Source of the DNA: Candidatus Omnitrophota bacterium
GTDB taxonomy: Bacteria; Omnitrophota; Gorgyraeia; Gygaellales; Profunditerraquicolaceae
Direction of reading: 5' to 3'
Assembly: GCA_028714055.1 (NCBI GenBank)
Contig: JAQTNB010000041.1
Span: 1-8,294, forward strand
DNA length: 8,294 nucleotides
In this document: one piece after another, positions 5,604 through 8,294 of the stretch
Position numbering within the stretch: position 1 is the first letter of the stretch
Layout of the letters: every line of letters begins with the position of its first letter
Program-made: the position numbers and the translations under genes
Notes under the pieces: generated by a model
The model's database searches: none
What the model was told of the DNA's origin: nothing
Seen by the model: the letters and a program-made list of their open reading frames with translations, nothing else

Positions 5604-8294
5604 CGGACGCTGTGTCATCTCGGGTTGAGCCGAGAAGAGATTTGGTCCAAAGAGAGGGTCTTGCGCAAGGTTAGCCGTTCCGACATCCCGTCCCTGCAAC
5701 AGGTAATTGCCTTCCAGCGTTTCATTCAGCCTGGCCTCAAGCCCCAGGGCCTCATCACTCCCAAGCAGACCGCGTGTTGAGCCGGCGCTATCGGCCGGCT
5801 GAGCAACGGTAACCGAATTAAGCTCTCCCACAAAAACCGGTACCGACGAACCAGCAGCAACCGGGCCTTCGCTCAAACGGGGAACGGTAACGGCTCCGGT
5901 CGGAGCGATAGCAAAAGGATCCTGCTGCACAGGGACAATCGCTGTTTCGCTCGCATTGACTTCTCCGACGATACCGGAAACTCCGGACATGACCGCCGAA
6001 GTCGCTTGCGAAGCAGCGGGGCTGGCGGTATCATTCACCACACGATATGCTTGCGCCCCTGTCTGGGGATTCGTGATAACGCGGCCGGCTGCAATAACGT
6101 TTCCGTTTATGTCTCTGGCGACAAAATCATCGATAACCAGGCCGGTTGCCTGGTCAATGGTAATCGTGTGTTCAACCGGTTGCAAAGTTTCCGCGTAATT
6201 TGTCTCCTGGGCGACGATATCGGTACTCGATGAGGTTTGAGGGCGGAAATGATTGTATATGTCTGCGACCGTTACTCCCGCTACGGGTGTCAGGCCCGGC
6301 ACGGGAGTGCCAAACAAGGCTTCGCTTGCGGCGGTAGAGCCTATGAAAACGACGTTACGAACCGCATCCGTGGCAGCCGCCGTGCCTGCGCTCCTCAGGT
6401 CCGTTACCCTGCCCTGGCGGACACCGCTGACTACGGTCATGGTGGCGCTGCCTCCGAAGAAAGAAATCAAATCGGTTGCCGCAACCCACTGCTCGCCTCC
6501 TTCAAGGTCCCCTGAAACAAGCGCCCAGGCCTGCTCCCCCATCTGGGCATACATCGGAAGCATCATTGCCCGCGGGCCGGCTTCGGTCAGTATATACGCG
6601 GCGGCTGTCTGCCATGCTGCTGCCCCTTCTCCGCCTGCGATCAACTCTCCTGCTCCTGAAAACACGGTACTCAAGGTATAGAATTCAAACGCCGTCCAGA
6701 CGAATTTGCCCGCCCCGGCTAAAAACATTGCTCCGGTATCCCCGTTCTCGTAGGCGGCTGCCCCGACTTCGTTAAACATCGACATGAAATCGTAGGAAGC
6801 CTGGCGCCAAAGTATCTCATTATCAGGAATATCGACATCGAAAGCCCAGTTAAGGGCAAACTCGGTGTCAATGCCGGCCAGGTCGCCTATCCAGGTATAG
6901 CCGATAGTGCTTAATCCTACCGCCTGGAGATTCTCGTCGCCAAAAATTTCTCCGACATCAAAGATGGCTGCCCCGACCCAGGCTTCGGGGACATCGATTA
7001 TATAACCAAACCCGGTGCCGATGGCCTGAAGGATGCCTCCTTCTTCTTCGACGCCGAACTGTTCGTTAAACATATCCTCCACATCTGCGGGAACAGCATC
7101 CGTTGTCCCGATCCGGACCCAGCCCATGCCCTGGATGTACCCGTAAAGCGAATGCTGGTCTGCCGGGTCAACGGCCAATTGCGTAACCGCTCCCGTTACC
7201 CCTTCTCCCAGGGTCACCCCATCTACGGGGACCCATCCTGTGAATACCTGTTCTGTCTGAGGCTGGTAGCCGTCAGGAGAATAAGGAAGGTATGCATCTC
7301 CCTGCTGTTCGTACGCAAACAACTCGAACGAAAAATCAACAGGCCCGGATTGTGCCGCTGCTGCCGGGGTCGTTCCGTCGGCTTCAAAGAAAACCGTGCC
7401 ATTGTTCTCCCGCGTGTAGTCATTCAAGTCAAGAAAGGAGTTAATGAGAATACCGACCACTGCCTGGAGGGCCATGGAGTCTTCCGGCATAGGCATATCG
7501 CCGGTGAGTATGTCAAGCGCGATCTGATAATCCTCTGTTGCCCCTTGTCCGGCAGCGATCATCTGCTCAAGCCCTGCTACGGCCTGGTTCAGCGTCGCCT
7601 GATCGGCAACGATCTGTAAACTCCCGATCTCCTGTCCCCACTCCAGCGTTCCGCCGATATCCAGTATCTGGTCAACCGAGAACATCGTGGCTTGCGGGTC
7701 GCGGCCTTCATCCTGGAGATACGGTTGGTCCATAAACGGAAGCGGTACTTCCTGCTCCGCAAACATCGGAGCATAAACTTGCGCACCGCCGTCTTCGGTT
7801 ATCGTGACCGGGATGGGATCCGGGCCGGATGGTTCGGATACTCCCTCGTAAGGAATGCTGGCCAGGGGTATGAAATATACCTGTTCAGACCCCTCTGCCG
7901 GGACAACGGGTATATAGGTGCTGCCGCCGATAGTTACCGGCCGCAAAATAAGGACGTCTTCTCCGAGAATACTGTCTGCCGTTGTTGAGTCTACGGCCGC
8001 GACATTGATCTCTCCGCCCTGGTCAACGGGGCTGAATTCACCGTCTTGCATGGCAGCGACATATTCGTCAACCGTCACCCCGTCGTTAACGGTGAAGACC
8101 GCTGCCTCCTCCGGAGCCTCTGCAACGGGAACGGTGGGGATATAATATGTTTCTTCCGTGCCGACAACCTCAACCCATAGCGGGTTATCGGTGGCCTGCA
8201 CTGCCAGGAAACCATCTGTTGCCTCCTGAATGTCTGCAAGCTGATCTATCTCTGAAGCCGTGCCTATTAATTCGAAATCTTGATTATATACCGG
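5019..8294 (-). CDS. Giant acidic, Lys/Cys-poor protein with C-terminal caspase-like (C80/CHAT-like) domain, N-terminus outside window
   Basis: The visible 1091 residues are the C-terminal part of a larger protein; the frame is open to base 8294, so the GTG at 8201 is probably not the start. Layout (residues counted from the window edge): 1-145 beta-rich with degenerate Tyr-Ile-Pro units; about 145-425 acidic and mixed, with DPADQH and WVPVDG stretches; about 425-685 hydrophobic Ala/Gly/Phe-rich, e.g. AMFLAGAGKFVWTAF, resembling membrane-active helices; about 685-895 a Thr/Ser/Val/Pro-rich linker; 898-1085 a Rossmann-like alpha/beta domain with TIFVLADSD, VVITLH956GG and VIFNSC1010NSAS, the His-Gly/Cys order of clan CD peptidases. 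The last residues are GTRRR. Only one Cys and two Lys are visible and Asp/Glu greatly exceed Arg/Lys, which suits an exported or surface protein. No sorting signal or C-terminal membrane anchor is seen. Function unknown; a toxin- or adhesin-like self-processing protein is an inference. Confidence 0.85.
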   Translation of the reverse strand, partial: PVYNQDFELIGTASEIDQLADIQEATDGFLAVQATDNPLWVEVVGTEETYYIPTVPVAEAPEEAAVFTVNDGVTVDEYVAAMQDGEFSPVDQGGEINVAAVDSTTADSILGEDVLILRPVTIGGSTYIPVVPAEGSEQVYFIPLASIPYEGVSEPSGPDPIPVTITEDGGAQVYAPMFAEQEVPLPFMDQPYLQDEGRDPQATMFSVDQILDIGGTLEWGQEIGSLQIVADQATLNQAVAGLEQMIAAGQGATEDYQIALDILTGDMPMPEDSMALQAVVGILINSFLDLNDYTRENNGTVFFEADGTTPAAAAQSGPVDFSFELFAYEQQGDAYLPYSPDGYQPQTEQVFTGWVPVDGVTLGEGVTGAVTQLAVDPADQHSLYGYIQGMGWVRIGTTDAVPADVEDMFNEQFGVEEEGGILQAIGTGFGYIIDVPEAWVGAAIFDVGEIFGDENLQAVGLSTIGYTWIGDLAGIDTEFALNWAFDVDIPDNEILWRQASYDFMSMFNEVGAAAYENGDTGAMFLAGAGKFVWTAFEFYTLSTVFSGAGELIAGGEGAAAWQTAAAYILTEAGPRAMMLPMYAQMGEQAWALVSGDLEGGEQWVAATDLISFFGGSATMTVVSGVRQGRVTDLRSAGTAAATDAVRNVVFIGSTAASEALFGTPVPGLTPVAGVTVADIYNHFRPQTSSSTDIVAQETNYAETLQPVEHTITIDQATGLVIDDFVARDINGNVIAAGRVITNPQTGAQAYRVVNDTASPAASQATSAVMSGVSGIVGEVNASETAIVPVQQDPFAIAPTGAVTVPRLSEGPVAAGSSVPVFVGELNSVTVAQPADSAGSTRGLLGSDEALGLEARLNETLEGNYLLQGRDVGTANLAQDPLFGPNLFSAQPEMTQRPGTIFVLADSDPEVVGSAREWVKDSMSVNDDFVIVTSWNELAEVLALPGESPSSVVITLHGGESASLSSPIAGLELPNTATGEVDIVSGGDMGDLLRGAGVNGENTALVIFNSCNSASGPQGTRFIDAVATNFATHGLSVGNGDGEVRIVGGRGYIVYTPGTGGTPEFHATMINPDGFVTDDWRDAVPNLGTRRR
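7866..8147 (-). repeat. Degenerate Tyr-Ile-Pro repeat units in the giant protein
   Basis: Three related motifs in protein sequence: TYYIPTVPVAE (YYIP codons 8136-8147), STYIPVVPAEG (YIP 7908-7916) and QVYFIPLASIP (YFIP 7866-7877). The first two are about 76 residues apart and each follows a hydrophobic strand (LWVEVVG.., LILRPVTIGG), suggesting two diverged copies of a beta-rich module of about 77 residues that may continue upstream of the window. Confidence 0.4.

Noticed and set aside
8199..8201. GTG at 8201 as the start of the giant protein
   Set aside because: The frame stays open for 31 more codons to the window edge with similar composition, and no Shine-Dalgarno was seen near the GTG; the true start is outside.

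Overview
The window is a compact bacterial gene block read entirely on the minus strand. It holds the 5' part of a de novo pyrimidine operon (pyrR, pyrB, pyrC, a PHP-type endonuclease Q homologue, tRNA-Arg(CCG), a LOG-like protein, then carA running off the left edge). Upstream of it lies the 3' end of a very large, acidic, probably exported protein that enters from the right edge. Moderate G+C, short gaps, overlapping stops and starts, clear Shine-Dalgarno sequences and a textbook sigma-70-type promoter all point to Bacteria. The gene order and the giant Lys/Cys-poor protein would fit an uncultured candidate-phylum lineage such as Omnitrophota, but that placement is a guess from style, not from an alignment.

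Reading in the direction of transcription (right to left): 8294-5019 is the C-terminal 1091 residues of the giant protein, open across the window edge. Its visible N-terminal part is beta-rich with degenerate Tyr-Ile-Pro units, the middle is hydrophobic and Ala/Gly-rich, then comes a Thr/Ser/Pro/Val-rich linker, and the last ~190 residues look like a caspase-type (clan CD, C80/CHAT-like) cysteine peptidase domain. The protein has a single cysteine in everything visible, exactly at the predicted nucleophile. At 4987-4829 follows the pyr control region: TTGACA-17 nt-TATAAT, an 8-nt direct repeat, a candidate 23-codon leader peptide with its own Shine-Dalgarno, and an intrinsic terminator embedded in that leader ORF just before pyrR. 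This is a transcription-attenuation layout.

Then come pyrR (4828-4289), pyrB (4277-3333), pyrC (3349-2039, overlapping pyrB by 17 bp), the EndoQ homologue (2036-798, 2 bp after pyrC), tRNA-Arg (789-718, 8 bp further), a LOG-like gene (695-231) and carA (234-1, ATGA overlap). PyrB and PyrC make carbamoyl-aspartate and dihydroorotate, and CarA supplies the glutaminase half of carbamoyl-phosphate synthesis. EndoQ (repair of deaminated bases and abasic sites), a tRNA for arginine (the other main consumer of carbamoyl phosphate) and a possible nucleotide phosphoribohydrolase are the non-standard members. No stretch longer than about 190 bases lacks a gene, and that one is the pyr leader. I saw no insertion sequence, CRISPR array, phage gene or origin.
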